From the NCBI GenBank assembly GCA_963676075.2, contig CAXXNZ010000025.1, positions 1-64,000 of the forward strand: a stretch of 64,000 bases of DNA, given 5' to 3'. Positions within the stretch are counted from its first letter, which is position 1; each line of letters opens with the position of its first letter. The position numbers were made by a program, and so were the translations under genes. This DNA comes from JAHJQZ01 sp963676075 (GTDB taxonomy: Bacteria > Pseudomonadota > Alphaproteobacteria > Rhizobiales > Devosiaceae). Shown here piece by piece: positions 1 to 13,100 of this stretch. The notes beneath the pieces are model-generated. The model was not told the DNA's origin. It saw nothing but the letters and a program-made list of their open reading frames with translations, and ran no database searches.

Positions 1-1030
1 GGTGAAGAAAAACCCTTACTTAAATCGGACTAACAACAAAATAATAATTCATTTTATTATGATCCTAACTAGTAAAGCTACTTAAGTAACTAAGATGTTC
101 TTTACCAAAACTCAAATTATGCTAATTCTGATTTAAGAAATCGCAATTAGTAATAATAACGGATAATACCAAACTAAAACAATTACAATAATTCATCTAT
201 CCGCGAATAGAGCGAGCAACATTTATAATTTGAGCACCAACGCTAAGAAATGAATGACAATATGCAAACAGAAATTGCATAAATGTTAGCTAATTCAGTT
301 TACATTTATTTAATAATAATCCTTTTTGCTATTGGAAAAATTATTGCGACAATTGTTGTTTTATCACTTTATGACCAATAATGCAATTAACCTTTGTAGG
401 TTTGGCTTTATTTAATGATTGTACATGATGTTCTTAATATATTAGTTCATATTATTTAATTAACAATACAATAAATAGTCAAACAAAGAAGTTAACTTAT
501 TGAAGAATAATATCTTTAAAAATATTTCTTAACTCCAAGAAAATAACTTATAACTTTATTAAAATTATTAGTCATACTATGATCAAATACGATATTCATA
601 ATATTAACAATTGGAGTCATGAAAAAGATAAAATTCATCATTTAAAGACTGTCTTGACCCTCTAAACACAGTCTTTTTTCTTTGTCTCTTTATCGCAGGA
701 CATATTTTTTTATTCCTTCACAGATAAAATTGTAATCAACGTGCTCCGGAAATCACAATGCTTGTTTTTATTTACATAATTTTTGGTTACTTCAAATTAT
801 TTTATCCAATTTTTATACTGCTGGCTCTCTGTATATGTCTTCCAGTCCTAATTATCATTGCGATGTATCTAGGCGAACCAGGGCAAATTCCTGCAACGGA
901 AAATGCACTCAATTAATTAAAACCTATAAAATATAAAAAAGCCGAAATGAATATTAATAATGAATTGGATGAATGTATGATATGTAGAGTTGAATATGAA
1001 GAAAAAATTATTATAAAATTGGAAATAAAT
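1..1030 (+). CDS. RING-type multi-pass membrane protein, 5' and 3' ends unresolved
   Basis: The frame is open from base 1, so the gene begins before the window. A Gln/Asn-rich stretch with many TAA/TAG codons precedes a hydrophobic segment near 300-370, then an aromatic helix, two more hydrophobic segments at about 665-720 and 770-870, and a tail with ELDECMICRVEYEE, the first Cys pair of a RING finger. One intron (about 448-481) joins the parts in one frame, and one in-frame TGA reads as Trp in LESWKRQN. Membrane RING proteins of this layout are usually ubiquitin E3 ligases. The odd point is the end: after the first CxxC the sequence becomes extremely AT-rich, no second Cys/His cluster follows and no in-frame TGA occurs for about 300 bases. 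The RING is either truncated or completed by an exon I cannot place. Confidence 0.55.
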
Positions 1031-1295
1031 TTAAACTTTTTATTTTAATTTAATTTAATTTTAAAATATTAAAATCTTAAAATAATTATAAATTTATTTA
1101 TTTTAAAATAAATAACAAGAAATTATAAACATATATTTTTTGTTATGAATTATTTTCAAGAAATTGATTCTTTTGTTTCATTAAAAGTTTAAAAACAAAT
1201 CTTTTGCTATTCCTTTGCTAATTTAAAACTCAGACTTTTTTAAATTGAATTCAGTTTTATAATACTTTTATGTTTTTTATCTTTTTTTAAATTAT

Positions 1296-3111
1296 TCATT
1301 ATCGCCATTCTATGCATTTCATTATGATCTAATAATACATATAATTATTTAAATATTATTTGTTACCCTGTTTCTTGTTACTAGTTGGAGAAGAATACGT
1401 TTCCAGTAATTTTTATTATTATTCAAATTTCTCTTACTTCGCATCTGCAGCTTTTTTCAGTTCTTCTGACATTTTATTTCTTCCCCAACTTGATTATTTT
1501 TTCATTGGTCGTTAATTTTAAATTAAATTACGATCCATAAGATTATCTAAAGTATTAACTCTACCTAAGTATTAATCATATAATTTTAGAAATTTTACCA
1601 TTAAAACCCATCATTGGTTTATTTAGTGAGCCGAAACTATCAAATACTACTTCTGACACTATCAAAATTTAATTTTAAATATAAAATTTTGTTTTACTTT
1701 TACTTTCTATTATAGGAATAATTATTCCCTATTTTTCTGTATTTTAATCATCAATATCATCAAGATCTTCCATATCATTACACACAAAAGGATGTCATAG
1801 TGCATCTTAAGACTAAAAAAGAAATTAAACAGGGAAGATAATAACAATAACCGAAATTCTTTTTATAGGATCCTCTATAAGCATTTTTTTTAACAAATCT
1901 TATGCTTTCAAAAATATTTAATTATGATAAAAAGATTATTACCTAATATACTAATATTGTTTAAACAATTAAAGTCTATTTAACACTCCCGATTACTTTT
2001 TATTACTTCATCCTAAATTATTCCATCAAATACTTTTTTCCCTGTTGCTCTAGATATATTTTAGAGAGATAAAACAATTTTACAATAAATAAAAAATGCA
2101 TCCAACACTAAAGACATCGCATTTCAAATCATAAAATGGATAAGCTTTCCTCCATTTCAAAACCTCCGGGGCAATATATCCTGGCGTTCCACATCTTTTA
2201 AAGAGTACTTACGAAATATTTTTGTGTAATTTAGTTGATAATCCGAAATCAGCAAGCACTATATCAAATAGATTATCCTTACTTTTTACTAATATATTAT
2301 CAGGTTTAATATCTCTGTGAACTATTTGATGTTAATGACAGTGATTTACTGCTGAAAGAAGATTTCTGATAAGAATCCGAATTTCACGTTCTGTAAATTA
2401 TTGTTTAATAGTTTAAATATGTTTAAGTAATTCTCCTCCTTCGATAAGCTCCATAACAAAATATAAAGAGTTTTCTGTTTCATAAACTTCATAAAGGTGC
2501 ATGCAATGCTAATGATTAAGTTAACGCATGACATTAATTTCATTTATTATTGAATCTTATGCATCTTGTTGAGACAACAAGTAATCCTTACTAAACGCTT
2601 TAATGGCAAAAGAATCTAGCGTTATTTTATTCTCTGCCTAATATACTTTTGCAAAATGGCCCTTACCAATCAGTTTTTTAACTTCATATTATTCGTGAAA
2701 ATTGTGTTATATTAATTTCCCTCTAAAGATTTTTCTTCAAGTTTCAAACACATTTTTATCCTTTGTAAATATAGTTAAATTTTCTTTATTTTTTAAAAAA
2801 GTAAATCCAAAAGGAAAATCTGTATTAGTAGTATTAATTAACTCTTCAAATCTTATTTATTTAAATTTCATTAAACTACAGGCTTCTTCTCCATTCATAA
2901 AAATCAGCATATTATCATATAACTAAATGCTGATTATTTCTAGTCTTAAGTTTTCCTTGATATAAAATTTTTCTTCGAAAAGCATTTTCTTCGGATTAAA
3001 TAATTTATTAGTATTACCCCCATTAAGTGGAAGAAGTAAAGGGATTATTTTTTCGGCTGGATCATTAAAAAATGTACGATTGGCTCGTAAAAGAGGAGTT
3101 GAGATTTCCAT
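1296..3111 (-). CDS. Ser/Thr kinase with N-terminal PH-like region (CaMK-like)
   Basis: Reading down from 3111 the N-terminal ~130 residues resemble a PH domain, ending FETWRKIF where Trp is TGA. A complete kinase domain follows: GKGHFAKVY glycine loop, AIKAFSK lysine, HRDIKPDN catalytic loop, DFG, CGTPGYIAPE activation segment and DALWHPF at the C-lobe end, again with TGA for Trp. Four introns of about 34-39 nt remove frame breaks. The C-terminal ~70 residues are Lys/Glu/Gln-rich. The stop is TGA directly after TAA. PH-kinase fusions are frequent among ciliate CaMK-like kinases; the substrate is unknown. Protein about 550 residues. It lies tail-to-head with the CK2 alpha gene, 125 bp downstream of that gene's stop. 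Confidence 0.88.
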
Positions 3112-3236
3112 TAATCGTATTTTTGCCAGTGAAAACTATTGATATTATATATATATATTTAGAAATATAGAAATAATTATACTATTCTCTTATATTATTT
3201 TTTAATTATAAATTAATTCTTAATAAATTTAATTGA

Positions 3237-4524
3237 TCAGCATTTTTTAGTTTGATTTTATTTTGGAACTGAATTAAAATAAGGGTGTTCCTAATGAAGA
3301 TATCTAAAATTTATTAATAAAAAAACCATAGCATCTTTTGGAGTAATTCTTGACGCCTAAAATATAATAATTTAAAAATAGTAAAAAATAAATTACATGA
3401 TCGTAAATCAAGAGCTTTGAAAGAAAGTCCAATGCTTCAGGCGAGCAAAATTTCTGATTTTCAGTAGTTATAAACTTATTCCAAGGTTTTTTTGAATGCT
3501 TTCCAAGCACAGTTTCATATTTTTAATCAAGTTAAATTTAATATTTTTCTAAATAATCAAATAATTCAGCAGTTCCTAACACTTAGTTTATCTTTTCTAA
3601 TTGATCATAGTTGTCGTAACCTTGGAAAAACGGTTCTTTTTAAAATATCTATATATTATTATTATTTATCATTTTCGATATTTAAAATTAACAATCCCAG
3701 CAAGCATGCATCCCAAACTCCACATATCCAATGAATAATCATAATAATTATAATCGACTAATAATTCAGGTCCTTTAAAGTATCTATATAGAAATTCATT
3801 TAAATAATCCTTTTTTACCTTGAAGCAACTCGAACATTATAATCCTTTCCAGGGAAATAAAATTCAGCCAATCCCCAATCAATCAACCTAAGCTACTTCT
3901 TTGAATGATCTATCATAATATTATGTGGCTTAACATCTCGATGCATAATTCCTTTTGAATGGCAAAAATCTAATGCTTTCAGAATTTCAAACATATAGTA
4001 TCTAACATCAGAATCATTGAATGAAGCATAGAGTTTTCGGTAATCTTAGTTATCAACATATTCAAAAATCTAAAGTGGAAATTTAATGAAAAATAATGAA
4101 ATAAAGTTACAAGACTAGTTGTCTTTGATGCAGGATCTTTAACAACATCTAAGAGGTCGACAATATTCGGTCCACTGCTGACATTTTATAGAATTTTGAT
4201 TTCCCTCTTAACTTTCGATTTTCTTACTAAAAGGAACACAATGAAATAAAGTTAATAGCTTAACCAGGCTTCAGAATTTTGATAACACAATTTTTTCCTG
4301 TTTGATCAATCCCTTGAAAAACTTCAGAATATTTTCCTCTTCCAATTTTTTTTTGAATTTCATAATTTTCTTAATCCCTAAATTGAAAATAGGAGTTAAA
4401 TGAACAAAATTTATAGGAAAAACCCAAGTGTCAATTCGATATTTTCGTACTCGTAGTATTTCTGATCCTACTTCAAATTGTAATCTGCGTAGTATTTTGG
4501 TAAAAGTTTAGGATTCATTTTCAT
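3237..4524 (-). CDS. CSNK2A: casein kinase 2 catalytic subunit (CK2 alpha)
   Basis: The translation carries CK2 alpha signatures throughout: GRGKYSEVFQG glycine loop, the basic stretch KKIEREIKIL, SSGPNIVDLLDVV, HRDVKPHNIMIDH, the DWG triplet that replaces DFG in CK2, VRVASRYFKGPELL, SLDMWSLGCMLAGI, KEPFFQGYDNYDQL and the terminal HPYF. CK2 is a constitutive acidophilic Ser/Thr kinase of cytosol and nucleus, normally paired with a beta subunit that is not in the window. Several introns of about 30-50 nt are needed, including one inside the final ITPKDAM/EHPYF block. The start at 4524 gives MKMNPKLLPKYYADYN. Length (about 345 residues) fits the family. Identity is secure; exact splice junctions are hand-fitted. 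Confidence 0.93.
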
Positions 4525-5235
4525 TTTTGTATGTGATTTTAGGTTGAGTTAAAATTAATTAAAATTATTTTGTATTCGAAATTTAATTATAAAAATATAA
4601 TTCTTATTATTTTGAATTTTAGATAATAAAAAAAAAATTAATTAATTTTTATGAAAATGTGTGCCTCACACAAAAAAGGTATCTTTTTTTTACTCTAATT
4701 ATGTGCAACCAATTGGCAATGTACTTTTTCTTTATTTTTTTTTACATTTTTTTAATTAAGGCGAATATTATTTTTCTTTAAATGTCCATTACTCTTCATA
4801 TGGAGAAAATTAGGACTTTCGAAAGGAAGGTGTCGGTGAATTTATTTCTTATTTCATTATTTATTATTTTAAATGTTTCATTTTTAAATTAGACCTAAAT
4901 AAGATTTTACTAATTCAATTCAAATTTAACAAAGAGCTTTAAATTTATTCTTAATATTACTATTTAAAATTTGATTTGATTTTTGAATTATAAAGTTTCT
5001 TTTATGAATTTGTGGACACATTTTAAATTATAAATGATTTTCCTCTTACCACATTTCGTTTTTTTCTAATCTCTATTACTTTTTATTCTATACTTAAATG
5101 CCTAATTGAATAAATAATAACTCAATAGAATTAAAGCAACTTTTCAAAATCCATACTTACTCTTTACACAACGCTTTTAGGATTATTTTATGGAAAATAA
5201 AGAGTAAAGTCTTACATTTTATCAAAATATAAGAA
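4525..5235. other. intergenic region, no gene recognised
   Basis: About 710 bases between the CK2 alpha start and the stop of the K+ channel gene, both on the minus strand. It is AT-rich with poly-T runs. A slightly less AT-rich patch near 4780-4840 might hold a small RNA, but I recognise no fold or family. Confidence 0.5.
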
Positions 5236-7795
5236 TCAATAATCAATTTCTGCCTTTTTAATTGCAGTTTCATTCTTAAGCTAAGGATTGCACTCTTATA
5301 TCTATTAATTCAAGCTAATTTAAGTTTTTCTAATTGATTAACTAAATTATATTAAAGTAAATATTAATTAACCATAGCATTTATGAAATATTTCGAGATT
5401 AACTCTATCGCTTTTCATTGCACAACAAAAGCTCATTTTTCTAAACAAGTTTTATTGGGGAGCATGCCTTATCGGATTTTTCTACTTCAGTAATAACTTG
5501 TAAATTCTTATTTTAGCATTCGGATATATTAATTGAATTGTCAAAAGAATTCTCTTCAGAAGATTCCTTAAAAAAATGCTGATGTAGCGATGAATTGTGA
5601 GATTTCTGGCAACTATTATGAGATTTTTGGCAACTATTATGTTCAGAAAAGTCACTTAATTCATTTTAAAACAAATTCTAATTATTAAGCTTTTATTCAT
5701 TGTTATCATCTTCACTCTCATTTGAATTAATAACTAAATCGAAAATAATCTTTTAATTTTTTAATAACCTCCAAAATGCTTGGGATTAGTTTAAGATTTT
5801 TTAAATGATTTAAATAAATTATCGCTAAATTTATTTAATTTAGTTTTTAAAATTCCATGTCTCTATTTGATGTTTTATCCTTTTTTATGAATTTAAAATT
5901 TACAACAAATTATTTACAATCTTCAAGATATTCGGGATTTACATTTCTCCAATAGGAACCCTGCATTTATAGTATTGCTTATGATTTCAATGCATTGTAG
6001 GATTTTGTTTTCTTTCTTTGATATGACTTTCGTTTGGATTTTTGCTTATAGAAGCTTCTTATTAATTGTTCATTATTTGGAGAATATTTTAATAATGGAC
6101 ATTAATCAATTGGATGTTTAATCGATTTGCATGAATAGCATTCATTTTTAAGAATCTCATAATTATTTAAATTTAATATACTATCTCTTATCATACAAAA
6201 TTTCTCCTAAACAAAAATGAATTTATTAATAATTAACAAAATCTTTCTAAAAATTCTTTATAGAAGATTAAAATTCCAGCAAATTAATAGACACAATTAT
6301 AGCCACATTCACAGCTTACATTGATGATTTGTTTTTACTTGAAGTAAAAAAAGAATAATCGCCAAAGTAATTCCCTTACTAAAATCATTAGTTATTTAAA
6401 TCATAAATTTACTTTATAAATTCCTATCAGTTAAGATAAATTATTAACACATTCATGAATCTCACCTTTTAGGATATAAAAAATTGTAGGGTCATGTGAA
6501 TTTTCCTATTATTATTGTCTTAATAATTAAAATTTATGTTACTCAGTAGATAATCTCATTGGGTGTATAAGTAAATTCTTACACTTTAAATGCTAAAGAT
6601 TTTAAAAACTCATTAGAAAAATTAGCTAAAATTGGAATTTATTTCAAAATATATAAGTATTAGTCTTGGATTAATGCTTCTTTTAATGCTTTTGGTAGTT
6701 ACTCTATTAGTTCTTGTTTAATCTAAGGGCCAATTACCCTTTCTTCTTCATTAATATACTCCATATATCTTCATATAATAAATAAACAAATAATTTTCAA
6801 ACCTTTTGATTCTCGTTTAAATATTTTAATTAATATTTCTTTACTTCATATAAGTACTCATTTGTCTTAATTCATTTCTAAACAAATAATTAATTATTAT
6901 TTAGTTAAAAAAACTTAAAAATTTCTTATTTATATGAAATACTAGTGACAATAGTTCCAATTAAATTCAAGGAATACCCAAAAATACCAGTGCCAACAAT
7001 CATAAAAAATATATTAAATCCTTTTTCTAAAGTCGTTGCTGGATGTATATCACCATATCCAACTTTAATAAAATTTTATTTGATTAAATTAACCTGTTAG
7101 CATTGTAGTAATAGTAAAGTATAGAGATGAAATATATTTTTCAATAATGCTTGCATCTATCAATCCATGAAGTTGTAGTCATGATTGATTATCACTCATG
7201 GATTGTTTCCTTCCAATGTAATACCTTAAAAAAATACTAACTTTTTATAACAATTTAACCAACAACAAGCAATAATATGTGCAAGATAAATAATTGAAAA
7301 TGCCAGTTTGATTAAATCAAAAATTCCTTAATTAATCTCTTGCAACTATAAGATCTCCTCCAATTTATTCGAGATCTTCTTCAATTTGATTACTCGAAAT
7401 AAGAAGAACAAAGAAATTAAATCAAAATCCACGATTTTTGAAATAAAATAAGGAACAATTGTAAACAGATCCATAAAAAATTCTGTTTAGATATAATGTT
7501 TAGAGATTTCAAGTCTGTCTTAAATATAATCTCCCTTTGAATAAAATGCCAGATTAAAAGACAACGCAATATCAAATGAGAATATGTAAACGGGAAATCC
7601 TTCAAACATATATTCAAGGAAGATATTATCATTTTCAAAGGCTTCACTGAAACTGATTTTATAAGGGATGTAAATTACATTCATAATAAGAAACATCGAA
7701 CTAAGGAAATAAATATAAAGATTTGATTACATAAAAATCTATCAGAAAATTATTCGTCTTGATTCAGGTTCAAAGACTTTTATTATTTGAAGCAT
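5236..7795 (-). CDS. cyclic-nucleotide-gated-type voltage-gated K+ channel
   Basis: A six-helix channel on the plasma or ciliary membrane. S1 to S4 lie in roughly the first 230 residues, with the S2-S3 motif SFNLAFYSKGDYIQDRL and a MDLFTIVPYFISKIV helix. The pore reads SLYFTITTMLT, then VGYGDI, the K+ selectivity filter. After S6 comes a linker and a cyclic-nucleotide-binding domain (PNEIIYWENSHDPTIFYILK; GEIHE; FGDYSFF). A CYSCKSIKHPIDQCP zinc-knuckle-like motif follows; such tails are common in ciliate channels of this family. The C-terminus is long, polar and Ser/Asn-rich with a duplicated NSCQKSH. Several Trp codons are TGA, including YWENS next to an intron. Introns are about 31-40 nt. 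Protein about 770 residues. Whether cyclic nucleotide really gates it cannot be told. Confidence 0.88.
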
Positions 7796-8560
7796 TTTGT
7801 TCAAAAATTTAAAGAAATAAAAAGCTAATTTTTCTAATTAATCTATTTTATTAATAATATAACTTTGATAATTATAGAACTTTTAATTTAAACTTTAATT
7901 TTTTTAATAGCAGTAACCTTTGTAAAATAAATCAAACAATAAATATATTAAAAAACGCCTCTGTATAAAATGGCATTATTCAAATTAGTTGATTTGATTT
8001 TATACAATTTATCCTAATTATAAATTGTTTCATGCAAAAGTGCATAATGAAATGGTTTTAATTTATGTAATTTCGTAATAAGGACATTTTATTTTAAAAT
8101 CAAGATAAATTTTTTTACAAAAAACACAATCCTTAACAAAAAGTTATTAAGAAAATAAATATCAAACCATAAAAAATTACGGGAATACTCCTGATTTTAG
8201 ATAATTTTTTTTTATCGAGTCTTGTGAGAAAAGAAAGACATATAATTATTAATTTTCAGTTTCTTAGCAAAGTTGGCTAGAGAGAAACAAATTAATCATA
8301 TAATGTAGATATACTAGAAGGTTGGGATAGTTTTTAAGATTCACTTTTTGTTAATTTCGCTAACTTTGTTTTTTTTTGCATCAGTTCGGTATTGCTTTCA
8401 TTTAATTGTTGATCCATCTATATACTAATATTAAATCTATTCTTATATGAAAAAAATAATTTAATTGTTTAAATATTTTATAATTTAATAATGTCTTTAA
8501 TTTAAAAATTAATTTTTACAAAAATTAAAAAAAGCAAAAAGAATAAATATTAACTGATTA
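7796..8560. other. intergenic region, no gene recognised
   Basis: About 765 bases between the K+ channel start and the stop of the jacalin-like gene. Mostly AT-rich. A more mixed stretch at about 8215-8410 stands out in composition and could be a noncoding RNA, but I cannot assign it. Confidence 0.45.
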
Positions 8561-9966
8561 TCAAACATTATCTGTATCTCTATTAGTTTCTAACAAATTT
8601 GCTTATTCTGTTCTATTAGTCTCATATACTCTATCCTAATTTCTTTAACTAGTTATTTATTCCTCTGGATTGACAATCTAAATTTATTCTGATTGTTATA
8701 ACTCCTAAGTCGGCGTTAATTCAAGAACAGTTTTTATTTATTTATTATCATTCCTTTTAAAAAGACCCAAAATATTATTCCCAAGCCAAGATGCATTTTT
8801 CTTTTCTTCTTTTAAAGTTACAGAAAGCTATCTATCCTATTTCCTTGCAATTTTTAAAGTATCTTCCTTTTTTTTCTATTTTAAAGTATCTTCCTTTTTT
8901 GTCTAATATAATTTCTCAATTTTCTCATCTAATAAATCACTGACATTTTCTTTAAAAACAATATTTATAATTAATAAAATTACCAAATTAGTCATCCACT
9001 TCTAACATCCGATCTAATTACTCTCTTGACTTTTTTTTTTTTCTTTTTGCGCCTTTTTCTTCAGCCGACGAAATTTTATTTGAAAAATATTATGATTCTT
9101 TCATTGCATTAGCTTCCTTTTCCTTTAAATTCTTTGGAACTTTAAATGGCGCAATAAAGACATCACTTTCCATATTCTTATCTACTAAAATTCCACTGGT
9201 ACTCATTTCACTCTATATCACTCCTTCTTCCCTACCCTTTAATTCATCATACTACTCCACCGGAATTTTCTTATGATAAGTGGATGTCATTATAGCTCCA
9301 CCCCTTACTACAAACATTTCTTTAAGACTGGATTTAGAAAAACACCCCTCAAAGCCAAAAATCACATTGATTTCTTAATGGCTATGATTTTCTTCTACTT
9401 TTGAAATGCTTGTATTTTCTGTAATTTTTCCATAACGTTTTTCTTGCCCTTTTGTTGTCTTAAAGTAAATTGAACTAATATGCACATGATCATATGTAAA
9501 TGTCAGTTCTAAGTCAACAATGTGTTCATCATTGCTTAAGATTAATTTTTCTCCTTTTTTATGCATCTAAAATAATAATAGTATTATTATCTTCAAGAAT
9601 AAAAACAATACAAATTTTTGAAACCGATTAAAATCATTTGGTACTCTGACAATATCAAATAACTTCCCTTCAAAATCTATATATTATGTCTCATATCCAA
9701 TCAATATACTTTCAAAATTATAAACTATTCAAATATCACAAAAGGAATGGTTATTTACAATAAATTGACTAAATCTTAATTCCTTTTTTATAATTAATAA
9801 TATCAAGATCTGAGAATCTCTAAATGACAAGATCTTCATCATAACCATGATAAGTTCCTACGATAAAAAATCTTTATGCTGACAGGATATCAAAGTAGCT
9901 AAAATATTTAGTTTTTTGTTAAAAGTTTGAGTCATTTGGGTATACCCTGGCAAAAAATTATCCCAT
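8561..9966 (-). CDS. jacalin-like lectin-fold protein with coiled-coil tail
   Basis: Two blocks resemble jacalin-type beta-prism lectin repeats: VGTYHGYDEDLVIQRFSDLD near the N-terminus and, after two introns, IVDLELTFTYDHVHISSIYF, followed by GKITENTS and INVIFGFEGCF. The pattern of a glycine-rich turn, 'IxxIxF.T..G' strands and a GFxG closing strand is typical of the fold. The C-terminal third is Lys/Glu-rich and probably coiled coil, ending LLETNRDTDNV before TGA. There is no signal peptide, so an intracellular, perhaps membrane- or cytoskeleton-associated role is more likely than secretion. Fold assignment is by eye; sugar binding is not implied. About 420 residues. Confidence 0.6.
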
Positions 9967-10112
9967 TTAAATTAAACAAATTTATAATAATTATTAAATT
10001 TAAAATTTTGTGTGTGTTTTTCAATGAAATGATTCGCTATTATCGAAATTATATTACGGAAACCTATTCCCAAAATACGATGTTTCGAATTAATTTTCAT
10101 TTTTCTCAGGAC

Positions 10113-13100
10113 TCATACAAAAATTCCTATTTTATATTTATAAAAACAGAAATTAAACTATTAAAAGTTAATTTCCCCTCCAGATTACTACTACTACTAC
10201 ATTTAACTCAACTCATATAATCGAATTTACTCCATTGCTTAATGCTATATGTCTTCATACTCTTAATTTTCTTATTCATCTAAATAAAATTTATCAGCCA
10301 AATTTTCATCAGATTAAATATGCTCATATTTCTTAGCCGAACTATGTCTTTCAAACATCATTGTACCAGTGTGATTAGTTTAAGTAGGTATTTGAGGTAT
10401 AAAAGCATGCTTTTTTGTTAGGTGGTTCTCTTGATTAAACAAATTACCCTTTTACGAATTTAAGGAGTTTATTTTGTCATTAATTGATTCATATCTTTTT
10501 AAAATAAAAAGTAAAATAAGGTACTAATTATAAGTTTCTTCCTTTAATTTATTTAATTATTCATTGACTTATTACTTTTCTATGTTACCTTAGGTCTAAA
10601 GATTTTATACGATTTCATTTCGATGCAACTATGATTTTATTAATAATTATGATAAATGGTCGTTATTTGTTTAATCAGAAAAACCTAACTGTTCTTCATA
10701 ATTTTAAGGTGGCTAGTTTATCAATGTTGAATTTTTTGTAAATTCCTTTTATTAATATAAAGAAAAGTAGTTAATAAATTAACATTAGTAATATTCTTTT
10801 ACATGGTTTTTCTGTCATTTTCCATCTCAGTGACAATAGACTCTAACTCATTTCTTTGATTTGGTTCTTATTAAATCTATTAATCTCTACTATCCTAATA
10901 ATTTTCATTTACCATTTATTTAATTTTATCCATGTATTCATCAAATTCTTCTAATTATTTTTCATTTTCTTTTTTGATTAATTCAAATCTTTCTTTAGCT
11001 CTTTTAATCAAATTTTCTTTTTCAGTTCTCAAACATGATGCAATTTATGCCTTTTATGGGGTTTTCAAAATCTTCTTTTAACTATTCTCAAAATCATTTA
11101 ATTCTTACAACTTATGTTTCAAGTTATTGCTCACTTATTAAATTGATGTTTTTTATTACTTTATCATTGCTTCAAACTCTTCTTTATAATTTGATAATAA
11201 TTACTTCAATTCTTCTTAGGTTTCGTTATTAGTCATTTACAATTATTTTAATTCATTTATTCTTTCATAAGGATTAAACTCTTGTGAAAACTATTAACTC
11301 AATTATTTTTTCCTTTGATATTCTTGGTTAATAGTCTATTCCAATTTAATTTTCGATTCCTAAAACACTTATTTAATCAATTAATTCCTTTCAAGTTCCT
11401 CTTTATTTTTTTATGCTATTAATTATTCAACTTTTTTAGATGTTGCTAATTCAAGCTCTTAAAGTTTTTCTTCCTCTTCTTAACTAGTTATTAAATAACT
11501 ATTTATTTTCTCAGAAAGTCTATGAATTTACTCCTAAGCTTCCTCAGTTTTATCTTTTTCTTTTGAAGATACGAGTAAAGATGCTTGAATTTGATTTTCA
11601 AGATTTATTAATTATTATTTTCGTTTTTCACGGCGCTATATTTATTCCTATTTAATAAAAATAATATAACTTCTTATTCCTAAGTCATCTTTTAAGTTAA
11701 CATCTTTTCTTATTCCTTTAATTCTTCTATTTGTTTATACTATTCATCTTAAATTTCCATTTTCTAATAAAAAAACACTATTTAAGCAAATAAAAATTTA
11801 ACAGTTTCCTCTTTATTCTTTTATTTATATTCTAATAATTCATGCATTACATCTTGCAATTCATTTAAATGATCACTTGATTCTTCATACTTTGATTCTT
11901 TACAACTGGTGATTTCTAGAGTTTCTTTGGGGCATTTTAAATTAATACAGTATTTCGAGGAATGTAAAGGTAAATTATTGTTAAATTGTATCTTGAATAC
12001 AGATTTATCTAGTTTATTTTACATTTTTTCAACTAGATTTAAAATCTATTCGATATTAACTAATAAATTTTGTTAGAGAAATAGTATTAACTTTAGTGTG
12101 ATTCTTAAAAGAATGATTAAAACCCAGAAAATGTTCTAATACTGATAATTTTTTCTTTCAATTTAATAAGATATGCACAAATAAAATAAAGAAATAATTC
12201 AGGATCTTAATTATTCACGACAAGAAAGTCCATCAGGCACAACCAATCATCCTTGCTGAGCACATCTGTAAACAAAACTTGAATTACAGGCCACAGAGCT
12301 TCATTAAATTTTACGTCAGGTTTTTGTAAATGGTTTCATAGCTAATAGTCTTCATTCTTTATTACATTGTGAATTTATACAAAAAAGGCTTGTGGAAGTT
12401 TAGGATATTATTCAAAGAAATGCTACCCCCATTACACCAAAAAGCTTAAAATAATCTAAAAAAAAAAAAGAATTTGTTTTGTCTTTTGAATAATATTTTA
12501 ATAACTTCAAAGCATGATAATAAATTTTTTGAAAACAATTTAATAAATGGAAAGATCATTGCAGGCAAATAATCTAATTTCCCAAGCAATGGAACTTCAT
12601 ATGATAATACTATTATATATGAGTTATAAATTTTGATAATTTTAACCGGAAAGAATAGTTTAAAGATTTTAAAATAATTTCTAGGATTCAATTGGATATT
12701 GCAAATACAATTCCGAAAATGATTCATTAACCCGATTCTTTAATAATTCTCCAAAAACTTCTTCATTTAATGGCAATTTTAATAAAAACTTTCATATATC
12801 TACTCTAAATAATGATATCAATTAGAAAACAACTCACCTGTGCTTATCAGGAAATTACTGATATTTTTTTAAAAATTGAATTAATTTGTGTTGATTTAAA
12901 TTCTGCCAATCAGTTTTCGTTTTAGATTAATTAAGTGTTCCAATGGATAATTCTTTTTAACTCTTTTTTTAGGAAAGTTATTTTTGGGGAGTTTTTATCG
13001 TTTTGTCTTGCTCTGGTGGGGAATATGAGCGTTTTTTTAATTCATTTAGTTTCATTGTCTAAAATCATTTAGTAAAAAGAAAGGTACCTTTTATTCATTA

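Noticed and set aside
4780..4840. Possible small RNA gene in a less AT-rich patch
   Set aside because: No recognisable tRNA, snRNA or snoRNA box or stem could be supported by eye.
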